Assembly (NCBI GenBank): GCA_003209955.1
Contig: QCOD01000009.1
Coordinates: 1 to 43,792, forward strand
Length of the DNA stretch: 43,792 nt
Direction: 5' to 3'
Source: OCS116 cluster bacterium AG-430-B22
GTDB lineage: Bacteria; Pseudomonadota; Alphaproteobacteria; MED-G09
Shown here: piece by piece, positions 17,595 through 25,281 of the stretch
Layout: every line of letters begins with the position of its first letter
Position numbering within the stretch: position 1 is the stretch's first letter
Made by a program: the position numbers and the translations under genes
The notes under the pieces: generated by a model
The model's input: the letters and a program-made list of their open reading frames with translations, nothing else
The model's database searches: none
Told to the model about the DNA's origin: nothing

Positions 17595-18138
17595 TTGCTG
17601 CCTCAATTAAATAATTACTAATCACCGAAGAAATTTGGTTTCTTCGGTCACTCTTTTTCAAATCTTGAAATTCCTTTTTTTTGGCAATAAATTCAGTTGA
17701 AGCAATAGCATCTTTTAAGAATTGAAATCGTAAACTCAAAATAATAAAAATATTTTCAAAAGCTTTCATAGCTTCATCTTCTGATGAAAAAATTGCTGGA
17801 TCATCTAAATTCCATGAAATCTTCGGAATATCACCAAGCCAAACTGGACATGATGTTTCTTCGGCATTTTGACACAATGTCACTATAATATCAGGTGACC
17901 AAGATCCTCTTATTTTTTTTTCAATATTAAATTCTTCCCAAGATTTACTTCTTAAATATGATTTACTGATAGCAAATTTTTTGAGTGTTTTAATGCAAAA
18001 TGGATTAACTTCGCCAACTGGATCACTCCCTGCTGACTGAAAGGATAGATCATCAAACTCAAAGCTGTTAGCAATGCCTTCAGCCATTATTGACCTAGCA
18101 GAATTTCCTGTACACAAAAAAAGAATCTTATTTTTCAT
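17587..18138 (-). CDS. arsC: Arsenate reductase, thioredoxin-type (LMW phosphatase fold)
   Basis: Reduces arsenate to arsenite in the cytoplasm. The low-molecular-weight phosphatase P-loop LCTGNSARS starts near residue 8 with catalytic C9. Two further cysteines at C89 and C97 (TLCQNAEETSCPVW) match the redox pair of thioredoxin-coupled ArsC with one extra residue between them, and the acid aspartate is in NLDDPA near 111-115. At 183 residues it is about 40-50 longer than classical ArsC because of a helical charged tail. It lies 73 bases downstream of the LysR gene in the same direction. No arsR or arsB/acr3 is near. A tyrosine phosphatase role is less likely given the cysteine pair and the aquaporin neighbour. 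Confidence 0.85.
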   Translation of the reverse strand: MKNKILFLCTGNSARSIMAEGIANSFEFDDLSFQSAGSDPVGEVNPFCIKTLKKFAISKSYLRSKSWEEFNIEKKIRGSWSPDIIVTLCQNAEETSCPVWLGDIPKISWNLDDPAIFSSEDEAMKAFENIFIILSLRFQFLKDAIASTEFIAKKKEFQDLKKSDRRNQISSVISNYLIEAAND

Positions 18139-18211
18139 AAGTTCAAACTATTTTATTGCGCGTTAATATAATTGATTAATATTACAGAAATATTACAAAG
18201 TATTTTAAAAA

Positions 18212-19156
18212 TTATAGAAATACTTCGTCTTTAACCCCAAAGAGAACACTTCGCATCCAAGCATTTGCTGGATCATCAGTAGATCTTTTATTCCATATCA
18301 TTTTCACTGAAAATTCATCTGATTTAAATGGTAGAGAAACTACATCAAATTCATCTTTGTTATTTACTAGGGCGCTGACATTACTTGATAATGATATAAT
18401 ACAGTCTGTCTCGCGAACTATTTCAATTGCAGCTTGATAATAATTCACTGATACCATTTTATTTCGTTTTCTTCCCATTTTCGCTAATGTCACATCTACA
18501 GGGCTATTACTGATACCATCTATACTAATGAATACATGGTCTGCAGCTAAAAAGTTTTCAAAACTTATCTTATTATTTTTAATTAATGGATGGCCTTTCC
18601 TTGCAACGCATCGGTAGGTATCTCGATAAACTTCAAAACTATCAAAGTATTCATCAAATCTTTGCCCAACAGGTGATTCCATTTCCTGCACCATGTGTGG
18701 ATCGGCAGCCAAGATAAAATCAATATCATGATTTTTTAATCTTTCTAAAACGCCATTTTGCAAAGCAATATTTGTTATTTTTATTTTTGGTGCTTCTTTT
18801 TGAAGTGTTTGAACTACCCTTGCGGCAACTTTTGATGCAGCAACATCAGGTGTACAAAAAACAAAACTTTTTTCAGACTCTGCTGGATTAAAACCTTCAC
18901 GTGTTAATGTTCCATCAATTAATTCGAGAGCCTTTTTTATAGGACCAACAAATTCTAAGGCTGCAGGTGTTGGTTGCATGCGATCACCTGATCGAAAGAA
19001 AAGATCATCCTTCATTGTATAACGCAATCTATTAAGAGCGTTACTTACAGCAGATTGAGACAAATTAAGTTTATCAGAAGCTTTTGTTATTGAGCCCTCA
19101 TCAAAGACTGAATCAAAGACAACAAGCAGATTTAAATCAAGGTTATTAAAATTCAT
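18212..19156 (-). CDS. LysR-family transcriptional regulator
   Basis: A 314-residue regulator with the N-terminal winged helix-turn-helix at about 1-65 (LNLLVVFDSVFDEGSITKAS, then LNLSQSAVSNALNRLR) and a periplasmic-binding-protein-like effector domain from about 90 (KSFVFCTPDVAASKV). The LDLNLLVVFD opening resembles the NodD/SyrM/LeuO branch. It could control itself, the divergent small ORFs at 19260 and 19477, or the downstream arsC-ppx genes. A palindrome at 19182-19200, 25 bases upstream of its start, is a candidate operator. The inducer is unknown. Confidence 0.92.
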   Translation of the reverse strand: MNFNNLDLNLLVVFDSVFDEGSITKASDKLNLSQSAVSNALNRLRYTMKDDLFFRSGDRMQPTPAALEFVGPIKKALELIDGTLTREGFNPAESEKSFVFCTPDVAASKVAARVVQTLQKEAPKIKITNIALQNGVLERLKNHDIDFILAADPHMVQEMESPVGQRFDEYFDSFEVYRDTYRCVARKGHPLIKNNKISFENFLAADHVFISIDGISNSPVDVTLAKMGRKRNKMVSVNYYQAAIEIVRETDCIISLSSNVSALVNNKDEFDVVSLPFKSDEFSVKMIWNKRSTDDPANAWMRSVLFGVKDEVFL

Positions 19157-19181
19157 TTTATGAATACTCTACATTTTTATA

Positions 19182-19200
19182 ATTCATTTGATAAATGTAT
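19182..19200. promoter_or_regulatory. Operator-like palindrome upstream of the LysR gene
   Basis: ATTCATTTGATAAATGTAT is an 8-3-8 inverted repeat (ATTCATTT / AAATGTAT) with one mismatch per arm. It contains the T-N11-A pattern expected of LysR-family sites and sits between the regulator and the divergent small ORFs. AT-rich palindromes are common in such DNA, so this is only suggestive. Confidence 0.4.
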
Positions 19201-19259
19201 AGGAGATCACTATATATAAGTCAATATTAATTCACTGACATAATTTTATAGGAGAAAAA

Positions 19260-19337
19260 ATGTCAATACTTAAAAACATACTACTAGTGTTCTTATTTGC
19301 ATCAGTGCTCATAGCAATACAACCTGTTTTTATATAG
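19260..19337 (+). CDS. Candidate 25-residue hydrophobic peptide
   Basis: I do not recognise it. ATG at 19260 opens a frame of 25 codons ending in TAG, encoding one hydrophobic segment (LLVFLFASVLIAI) flanked by SILKN and QPVFI. The ribosome site AGGAGA lies 6 bases upstream, better than many real genes here. It is divergent from the LysR gene and begins the island before the SMP-30 gene. It could be a small membrane protein, a leader peptide for the hairpin downstream, or noise. Confidence 0.45.
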   Translation: MSILKNILLVFLFASVLIAIQPVFI

Positions 19338-19396
19338 TTTCGACAATCAGTCAATATTGATTTAACTGATTTAACAAAATTTAGCTGAAAAGCAAA

Positions 19397-19456
19397 CGGT
19401 ATTGGGTAATCTTACCATCCTTCCCCCTCCCAACCCTTCAAGGTGGGATTACCCAA
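19397..19456. other. Long hairpin with C-rich loop (G-rich on the minus strand)
   Basis: Arms TTGGGTAATC (19402-19411) and GATTACCCAA (19447-19456) pair perfectly and can extend by five more pairs, two of them G-U, closing a loop of about 25 bases that is almost all C and T. On the minus strand the loop reads as runs of G (GGG, GGG, GGGGG, GG). No T run follows on either strand, so it is not an ordinary terminator. It lies between two tiny ORFs and could be an sRNA, an mRNA leader element or a structured DNA site. Confidence 0.5.
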
Positions 19457-19476
19457 AAAAACTTTAGGAAAGAAAA

Positions 19477-19638
19477 ATGAATTTAAATAAAGATATAGTA
19501 GATTTCAAAGAACCAGAGCTAAGAAAAAAAGTTGATAGAATCCAATATGAGAGAGAAATGACTTCAATTGCTATATTTTTGTTTATAGAAAAACTTTCAA
19601 AATTCTTCGGAATTTCACAATCTCAATTCAAACAATAA
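19477..19638 (+). CDS. Candidate 53-residue protein
   Basis: I do not recognise it. ATG at 19477 is preceded by the ribosome site AGGAAAG about 5 bases upstream, and the frame ends with TAA at 19636-19638. The N-terminal half is highly charged and likely helical (EPELRKKVDRIQYEREM); the C-terminal half has a short hydrophobic stretch (IAIFLFIEKL) and ends FGISQSQFKQ. It lies 38 bases before the SMP-30 gene and just after the hairpin at 19402-19456, so the hairpin could control its translation. The frame, spacing and mix of residues look genuine, but without homologues this stays tentative. Confidence 0.5.
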   Translation: MNLNKDIVDFKEPELRKKVDRIQYEREMTSIAIFLFIEKLSKFFGISQSQFKQ

Positions 19639-19676
19639 TTTAAAACAATAACATTTTGTTCTATATTTTCTCTGTG

Positions 19677-20537
19677 ATGAGAGAAAATAGAGTTGTAGTA
19701 GATGGTTTAACTTTTCCTGAAGGTCCAAGATGGTATAAGGATAAATTATATTTTTCAGATTTTTTTACGCATCAAGTTTACGCTACAGACCCCTTAGGGA
19801 ACTGCGATAGTATACTTAAAGTACCTAACCAGCCATCTGGTTTAGGTTGGTTGCCTGATGGAACTCTTCTTGTTGTTTCTATGATTGATCAAAAAGTTTT
19901 AGCATATAAAGATAATACATTAACAGAATATGCAGACTGTTCTGAATATGCCAATTTTCATTGTAATGATATGATAGTGAATACTAATGGGAATGCGTAT
20001 ATTGGGAATTTTGGTTTTAACAGTCGTAATAATGAAAGTATCAAATCAACAAATCTCATTCTTGTTCGGCCAAATGAGAAGCCTATAATAGCTGCAGATG
20101 ATCTCTATTTCCCTAATGGAACAATCATAACAGAAGATAACAAAACTTTAATAATAGGTGAAACTTACGCGGCAAAATTAACTGCTTTTGATATTAATGA
20201 TGATGGATCATTATCAAACAGAAGAGTATGGGCTGATTTAACAAATATAGAGAAAAACTATACACCAGTTCCTGATGGTATATGTCTTGATGAAGAAAAT
20301 GCTATTTGGATGGCCTCTCCAAGTACAAATGAAGTCCTTCGAATAAAAGAAGGCGGCATCATAGTTGATAAAATAGGTGTTCAAACAAATGCCTATGCTT
20401 GTGTTTTAGGTGGAAAAGACAGAAAAACATTATTTGTTTGCACATCAGGGAGCTCGGATATGAAATCCTGTATTGAAAAAAAGGAAGGCAGAATAGAATC
20501 TTTTCAAGTTGAAGTACCTGGTATCGGTTTTCCATAA
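19677..20537 (+). CDS. SMP-30/gluconolactonase family protein
   Basis: Six-bladed beta-propeller lactonase of about 287 residues. The family opening VVDGLTFPEGPRWYKDKLYFSD carries the metal-binding glutamate (split: VVDGLTFPEG and PRWYKDKLYFSD); further ligands are the asparagine in YFPNGTII and the aspartate in PVPDGICLDE. It probably hydrolyses a sugar or other organic lactone in a divalent-metal-dependent way; the substrate is unknown. The frame can be extended to TTG at 19656, but ATG at 19677 or GTG at 19674 fits the family better. No ribosome site precedes either; a TATATT about 8 bases upstream suggests a possibly leaderless mRNA. It converges on the TonB receptor across a shared terminator. 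Confidence 0.88.
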   Translation: MRENRVVVDGLTFPEGPRWYKDKLYFSDFFTHQVYATDPLGNCDSILKVPNQPSGLGWLPDGTLLVVSMIDQKVLAYKDNTLTEYADCSEYANFHCNDMIVNTNGNAYIGNFGFNSRNNESIKSTNLILVRPNEKPIIAADDLYFPNGTIITEDNKTLIIGETYAAKLTAFDINDDGSLSNRRVWADLTNIEKNYTPVPDGICLDEENAIWMASPSTNEVLRIKEGGIIVDKIGVQTNAYACVLGGKDRKTLFVCTSGSSDMKSCIEKKEGRIESFQVEVPGIGFP

Positions 20538-20568
20538 AAAAACCCCAGCTAAACTGGGGTTTTTCTTT
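20535..20568. terminator. Bidirectional terminator between SMP-30 and TonB receptor genes
   Basis: Stem AACCCCAG (20541-20548) and CTGGGGTT (20554-20561) with a 5-base loop. On the plus strand it is followed by a T-rich run (20560 on), and on the minus strand by a run of T matching the A stretch at 20536-20542. It serves the two convergent genes. Confidence 0.92.
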
Positions 20569-20585
20569 TTTTTATTTAGTTAAAT

Positions 20586-23051
20586 TTACCATTTAACTCC
20601 AGCCTCAATACCATAAGACATTGGTGGTCCGTATAATGTGAAGTTCCAAAGACCGGCAACATTATTAGATCCATCTCTGTACATTTCATCATTTAAATTC
20701 TGTCCCCACAATTTAACATAATATTGATCAGCAGCATCTCTCCAAGTTACATTAGCACTTATAATTGTTCTCTCTTCAAGTTGACTGTAAATCGGATTAG
20801 TAGGTTGCGTTTCAGCCTCATCTTGGAAATAAGTGTTAAGGTTATATGTTATCGAACCCATATCACCTAATTCCTGGTCATATGTGAAAGATAGATACCA
20901 ACTTAATTCTGGTGAGAAAGGTAAACCAAATCCACTAAAATCAGTAGGATTGTCAATGCCATCATTTGGTGTTTCGTCCCAAACAAAGATATCATATTTG
21001 TGATCCATTACAGCTACATTACCATCAATACGAAGATTGTCTGTAGCGAGATAATTAAACTCTAGCTCAAAACCTTCGTTTGTAGATTTACCAGCATTAA
21101 CCTTTACAGTTTCCTGATAAGGCGGAATTGGCAATGGAAGAACCTGATTTCTTTGTAGATCTTCAAACTCAGTATTAAAGATAGCTACATTTAGTCTTAA
21201 ACGACCATCCATAAAGTCACCCTTCATACCAAGTTCAATATTCGTATTAGTTTCTGGATCATAAGGATAAGCGCAAGAATATGTCGTTGAGCAAGTTTCA
21301 GTGTAACCACCAGCCATAAATCCTGTTGCTAATGATGCGTAGAACATGACATCTTCATTCATTGTATAATCAACAACAAATCTGTATGTTGTTTCACTCC
21401 AATCGTCTTTGTTATCAACACAGATTGTTCTCAAATCACATGACAACCAGTCAGTATTGTATAAAGCAACATCATCATCACGAGTATATCCACCTGTGCT
21501 AATATTATTATTTGGTCTGCCTAAAGCATTATTACCAAGAGTTCCTGTTTCACGAACAAATTGCTTTTCATCCTCTGTTTCACGAATACCAGCAGAAATT
21601 CTCCAAGCCTCATTTAATTCATAAGTGAAATCAAAATAATACGCTTTACTTGTTCGATTTTGATGAGTAGCAGTTGATGAATAATCAGTATGTATCCATC
21701 CCGGTACACCAAGGAACCATTGAAGACCAACAGCAGCATAAGCCGCAAAGTTAAGATTGTCTTCAGCATAACTCAGTCCTGCTGTAAAATTAAAAGGACC
21801 ATCATATTCACTTGTTAGACGAAATTCTTGTTGCATTTGGTCTCTCTCAGTGTTTCTAGAAGCATCATATAAACTTGCAAAAGCTTCACCAGTATAAGTA
21901 CTAGCATTCCTCTCCTCATGATTTCTATAACCTGTTATTGATTTTAAAGTAAAGTTGTCACCAATTGCAAAAGTTTGGTTAAAATAAATACCCTTACTAT
22001 CCATTCTATGACCCTTACAAATAGATATTACGGAATTACAATGGTAGCTCTCTCCAGTAGCATATGGATTATTCCATGTCTCTCCACCCCAATTAGGTGA
22101 AGGAGTTTGAATTCCTGGAAAACCTAATAAGCAGAATAACTGACCACCAGGACATTCTGTTTCATTAACTGTAGGAGGAGCACCTGAATCATCTTTACTT
22201 ACTTCAAATATTAAATGACCAGAGTAACTTGCATTTGGTTCAAAGAGAAATTTAACTTTAGCTGCTAAAACATCTTTACCACCAAGATCTCCACCGTCAC
22301 CAACATTCGATAAGCTTGTTCCATCATCCGGCCAAGCTGCGGTTGGATTAAGAACAATTGGTCCAGGAAAATCACCAGCCGGTTTAGAATTTGTATAAAA
22401 ACCTTGGCTTTTATCCCAAATCGCAGCAACTCGCATAGCTACTTTTCCTTCAATGATTGGAGCATTAAGAGCAAGTTTAAATTTATTTATGCTTCCTTCA
22501 TTCCAATCATATTGACCCGCCATTGCGCTAAATTCACCTGACCATTCGTCAAGAACAGGTTTTTTTGTAGTTACTGATATCACACCACCTGTAGCATTTT
22601 TACCAAACAGAGTTCCTTGAGGACCTCTATAAACCTCAATTTGTTCAATATCGAACATTTCAATAAATTGAGATTGCACGTGGTTAAGGCCAAAATCATC
22701 AACCAAAAATGCAACTGAAGGATCTTCAGTAACAAGAATTGATATACTTCCTGTGCCTCTAATTCCACCTGCTACAGCATTAAATGCTGGCTGAAGTGTT
22801 AAGGTTACATTTGGAACTAAACTTGCAATCGCCCTTGGGTCATTTGCATTTTGATTAGCAAATGCTTGTTCAGTAATAGCAGAAACTGCAATAGCAGCAT
22901 CTTGCTGTCCAATATCTCTTTTTGTTCCTGTAACAATAATTTCTTCAATTTCTAATCTGCTACTTGCTCCTTCTTGAGCGAAAGATGTATTAAATAGAAA
23001 TATCGATAGAAAAATTGATAAAGATAAAGTTAATCCTTTAAATAAGTTCAT
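20586..23051 (-). CDS. TonB-dependent outer-membrane receptor
   Basis: A 821-residue receptor with signal peptide (about 1-25, ending SFA), a TonB box (EEIIVTGTKR near 36-45), a plug domain with GIRGTG and the segment IEVYRGPQGTLFGKNATGG, and a long beta barrel to the C-terminal YGIEAGVKW. These motifs fit the large siderophore/organic-substrate TBDR group seen in marine alpha- and gammaproteobacteria. Two extracellular-loop regions contain cysteine pairs (TECPGGQLFCLLG; SCDLRTICVD). Its substrate cannot be told. The ribosome site GGGGAGG is strong, and a GAGAATC-type motif lies 49 bases upstream. A lactonase gene is its convergent neighbour. Confidence 0.95.
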   Translation of the reverse strand: MNLFKGLTLSLSIFLSIFLFNTSFAQEGASSRLEIEEIIVTGTKRDIGQQDAAIAVSAITEQAFANQNANDPRAIASLVPNVTLTLQPAFNAVAGGIRGTGSISILVTEDPSVAFLVDDFGLNHVQSQFIEMFDIEQIEVYRGPQGTLFGKNATGGVISVTTKKPVLDEWSGEFSAMAGQYDWNEGSINKFKLALNAPIIEGKVAMRVAAIWDKSQGFYTNSKPAGDFPGPIVLNPTAAWPDDGTSLSNVGDGGDLGGKDVLAAKVKFLFEPNASYSGHLIFEVSKDDSGAPPTVNETECPGGQLFCLLGFPGIQTPSPNWGGETWNNPYATGESYHCNSVISICKGHRMDSKGIYFNQTFAIGDNFTLKSITGYRNHEERNASTYTGEAFASLYDASRNTERDQMQQEFRLTSEYDGPFNFTAGLSYAEDNLNFAAYAAVGLQWFLGVPGWIHTDYSSTATHQNRTSKAYYFDFTYELNEAWRISAGIRETEDEKQFVRETGTLGNNALGRPNNNISTGGYTRDDDVALYNTDWLSCDLRTICVDNKDDWSETTYRFVVDYTMNEDVMFYASLATGFMAGGYTETCSTTYSCAYPYDPETNTNIELGMKGDFMDGRLRLNVAIFNTEFEDLQRNQVLPLPIPPYQETVKVNAGKSTNEGFELEFNYLATDNLRIDGNVAVMDHKYDIFVWDETPNDGIDNPTDFSGFGLPFSPELSWYLSFTYDQELGDMGSITYNLNTYFQDEAETQPTNPIYSQLEERTIISANVTWRDAADQYYVKLWGQNLNDEMYRDGSNNVAGLWNFTLYGPPMSYGIEAGVKW

Positions 23052-23099
23052 TGTGTTAACCTCCCCACAAAGTTATTTTATTATTTTATATCTTTTTAA

Positions 23100-23113
23100 G
23101 ATAACAGATTCTC
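23100..23113. promoter_or_regulatory. Fur-like palindrome upstream of the TonB receptor gene
   Basis: On the minus strand this reads GAGAATCTGTTATC, made of half-sites GAGAAT and GTTATC with a 2-base spacer. The same half-sites with a 1-base spacer occur at 30903-30915. They resemble Fur half-sites, but the 2-base spacing here is not canonical. Confidence 0.35.
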
Positions 23114-23302
23114 TTACATATATGTTTTAATTTCAACTTTTATTTTAGTAAAATTCTAATTTTCTACATATAGATTTATAAATTTGTGGATAACTATATG
23201 TAGTGGTTATAATTTAATCATATGCGATAAAAAGACCTAAAATTTGGATTTACTAGAATGTCTTTTAAATTTATTATCTCTTTATAATTAATAGGATTTG
23301 AA

Positions 23303-24076
23303 ATGATTATTTTATTATCACCTGCTAAAACCTTAAATTACGAATCGTCTAAAAATTTAAGCGATTTTTCATCTCCTGTATTTCTTAATAGATCAAAAAA
23401 ATTAATTGATGAACTGAAAAAAAAGAAACCTCGGGATATATCAAGTTTAATGAAAATAAGCGATAAGCTTACCTCTTTAAATGTTTCAAGGTATAAAAGC
23501 TGGAGTGCTCAAAAAAAGCCTTCAGAAAATGCAAAGCAGTCAATTTATGTTTTTAAAGGAGATGTATATCAGGGTTTAGACGCTAATAATCTAACAAAAA
23601 AAGATGTTAACTTTGCACAAAAACATTTGAGAATTCTTTCCGGATTATATGGAATTTTAAAACCATTAGATCTAATTGAGCCTTATAGGCTAGAAATGGG
23701 CACAAAACTTAAGACACAAGAAGGATCGGATTTATATGATTTTTGGGGAAAAGATATTTCAAAAATAATTGAAAAAGAACTTAATGATATGAACTCCAAT
23801 CTATTAATCAATTTAGCATCTAACGAATATTATGACTCAGTTCAGTCTTTATCGGATGATATTAATGTTGTTTCCCCTGTTTTTAAAGATAAAGGGAAAG
23901 ATGGAAAGTTTAAAATAATTAGCTTTTATGCAAAAAAAGCTAGAGGTTACATGGCATCTTGGTTAGTCAAAAATAAGATTAAAAAAGAGCATGACATCCA
24001 TTCATTTTCTGAAGAAGGATACAGTTTTTCAATTGAGGAATCTAGTAATGGCGTCCCTGTTTTTTTAAGGGGTTAA
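23303..24076 (+). CDS. yaaA: YaaA (UPF0246) peroxide-stress protein
   Basis: The 257-residue protein starts MIILLSPAKTLNYES, the diagnostic N-terminus of the YaaA/UPF0246 family, and has the other conserved segments: GDVYQGLDA, LRILSGLYGILKPLDLIEPYRLEMGT (in parts), NLASNEYYDSV and YAKKARGYMASW. In E. coli YaaA lowers free iron during peroxide stress and binds DNA. The ribosome site AGGA precedes ATG 23303. It is divergent from the TonB receptor gene across a 251-base gap holding both promoters and one DnaA-box-like word. Confidence 0.95.
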   Translation: MIILLSPAKTLNYESSKNLSDFSSPVFLNRSKKLIDELKKKKPRDISSLMKISDKLTSLNVSRYKSWSAQKKPSENAKQSIYVFKGDVYQGLDANNLTKKDVNFAQKHLRILSGLYGILKPLDLIEPYRLEMGTKLKTQEGSDLYDFWGKDISKIIEKELNDMNSNLLINLASNEYYDSVQSLSDDINVVSPVFKDKGKDGKFKIISFYAKKARGYMASWLVKNKIKKEHDIHSFSEEGYSFSIEESSNGVPVFLRG

Positions 24077-24127
24077 TTTTTTATTGAGATCATATCTTTG
24101 TTGATTTATAAAGGCATATTCAAATAT

Positions 24128-24203
24128 GGGGCCATAGCTCAGTTGGGAGAGCGCCTGCTTTGCAAGCAGGAGGTCGTCGGTTCGATCCCGTCTGGCTCCA
24201 CCA
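24128..24203 (+). tRNA. tRNA-Ala (anticodon TGC)
   Basis: A 76-base cloverleaf with acceptor arms GGGGCCA and TGGCTCC, including the G3-U70 pair that is the alanine identity mark. D arm GCTC...GAGC, anticodon stem CCTGC/GCAGG with loop TTTGCAA (anticodon TGC), T arm with GTTCGATCC, discriminator A and an encoded CCA at 24201-24203. It stands alone between yaaA and hemB. Confidence 0.98.
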
Positions 24204-24284
24204 TTAATTCCTAGAAATAAATGATAACCATAATGATTAAGCCTTAAACTTGACTTAATTGATATAAAACTAGATTAAAGAATA

Positions 24285-25280
24285 ATGAAAATAGAAAGAT
24301 CATATCCAAATACAAGGATGCGTAGAATTAGGAAAAATTCTGCCTTGAGAGAAATGCTTGCGGAAACAACGTTATCAAAAGCAGATCTCATACAACCTAT
24401 ATTTATAAAAGAAGATTTAGAGGGCAGAGAAGCCATTAAATCAATGCCTGGAATAAATCGTTTAGGTCTTGATATTTTGAATGACGAAATAGAGAAAATT
24501 ATAGATTTAGGTATAAAATCAATAGCAGTTTTTCCAGTAATTAATGAAGAAAAAAAAGATGAAATAGGCTCGCAAGCAACAATCGAAAATAATTTTATTT
24601 GCGAGACTATATCTTCAATAAAAAAAAGTTATCCCGATTTGGTGGTTATAGCAGATGTAGCATTAGATCCCTACACTGATCATGGACATGACGGATTACT
24701 AAATGAGTCTGGTGATGTGGATAATGATTTAACACTCCCAGCTTTAAGAGAGCAGGCACTTGTCTTAGCTAAAGCAGGAACAGATATAATTGCTCCTTCA
24801 GATATGATGGATGGAAGAATTAAAGTAATTAGAGATGCACTAGAACAAAATGATTTTATAAATACACTTATACTTGCTTATTCAGCAAAATTTAGTTCAA
24901 AATTTTATGGGCCTTTTAAAGATGCAGTAGAATCAGCAAAATTTTTTGGTAACAAAACTAAAGACACATATCAAATGCCCGTTGGGAATATTAATGAGGC
25001 TTTACATGAAGTTGCTTTAGATATTCAAGAAGGTGCTGACATTGTTATGATTAAACCTGGAATGCCCTACCTAGATGTTATCAAGGCTGTCAAAGATGAA
25101 TTTAAGGTTCCAACTTTTGCCTATCAAGTAAGTGGTGAATATTCAATGCTCAAAAATGCTGTAGACACAGAACTACTAAGTAATGATATCATCAGAGAGT
25201 CTCTCTTATCTTTTAAAAGAGCAGGTGCAGATTGTATCTTAACATACTTTGCTTCAAAGGTCGCTGAAAGTTTATCCTAA
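24285..25280 (+). CDS. hemB: Delta-aminolevulinic acid dehydratase (porphobilinogen synthase)
   Basis: Condenses two 5-aminolevulinate molecules to porphobilinogen in heme synthesis. The 331-residue protein has both active-site lysines: K202 (AYSAKFSS) and K257 (MIKPGMPYLDVI). The metal-site segment at 124-137 reads DVALDPYTDHGHDG; the cysteines of zinc enzymes are replaced by alanine and aspartate, so this is the magnesium (alphaproteobacterial/plant) type. The motif APSDMMDGRI is intact. The ATG at 24285 has only a weak ribosome site. The stop is separated by one base from that of the convergent methyltransferase gene. Confidence 0.97.
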   Translation: MKIERSYPNTRMRRIRKNSALREMLAETTLSKADLIQPIFIKEDLEGREAIKSMPGINRLGLDILNDEIEKIIDLGIKSIAVFPVINEEKKDEIGSQATIENNFICETISSIKKSYPDLVVIADVALDPYTDHGHDGLLNESGDVDNDLTLPALREQALVLAKAGTDIIAPSDMMDGRIKVIRDALEQNDFINTLILAYSAKFSSKFYGPFKDAVESAKFFGNKTKDTYQMPVGNINEALHEVALDIQEGADIVMIKPGMPYLDVIKAVKDEFKVPTFAYQVSGEYSMLKNAVDTELLSNDIIRESLLSFKRAGADCILTYFASKVAESLS

Positions 25281-25281
25281 C

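Noticed and set aside
15167-18138. A mobile or genomic island boundary around arsC-ppx.
   Set aside because: No integrase, transposase, direct repeats or tRNA at the borders, and base composition looks like the rest of the window by eye.
23185-23193. TGTGGATAA, a perfect DnaA box (reverse of TTATCCACA), with a second at 30989-30997, suggesting a replication origin.
   Set aside because: Only two isolated copies 8 kb apart, no cluster, and no origin-linked genes such as dnaA, hemE or parAB nearby. Such a word is expected by chance in AT-rich DNA of this length.
24128-24203. tRNA-Ala as an integration (attachment) site.
   Set aside because: No integrase gene and no repeated copy of the tRNA 3' end was seen nearby; the flanking genes yaaA and hemB are ordinary core genes.
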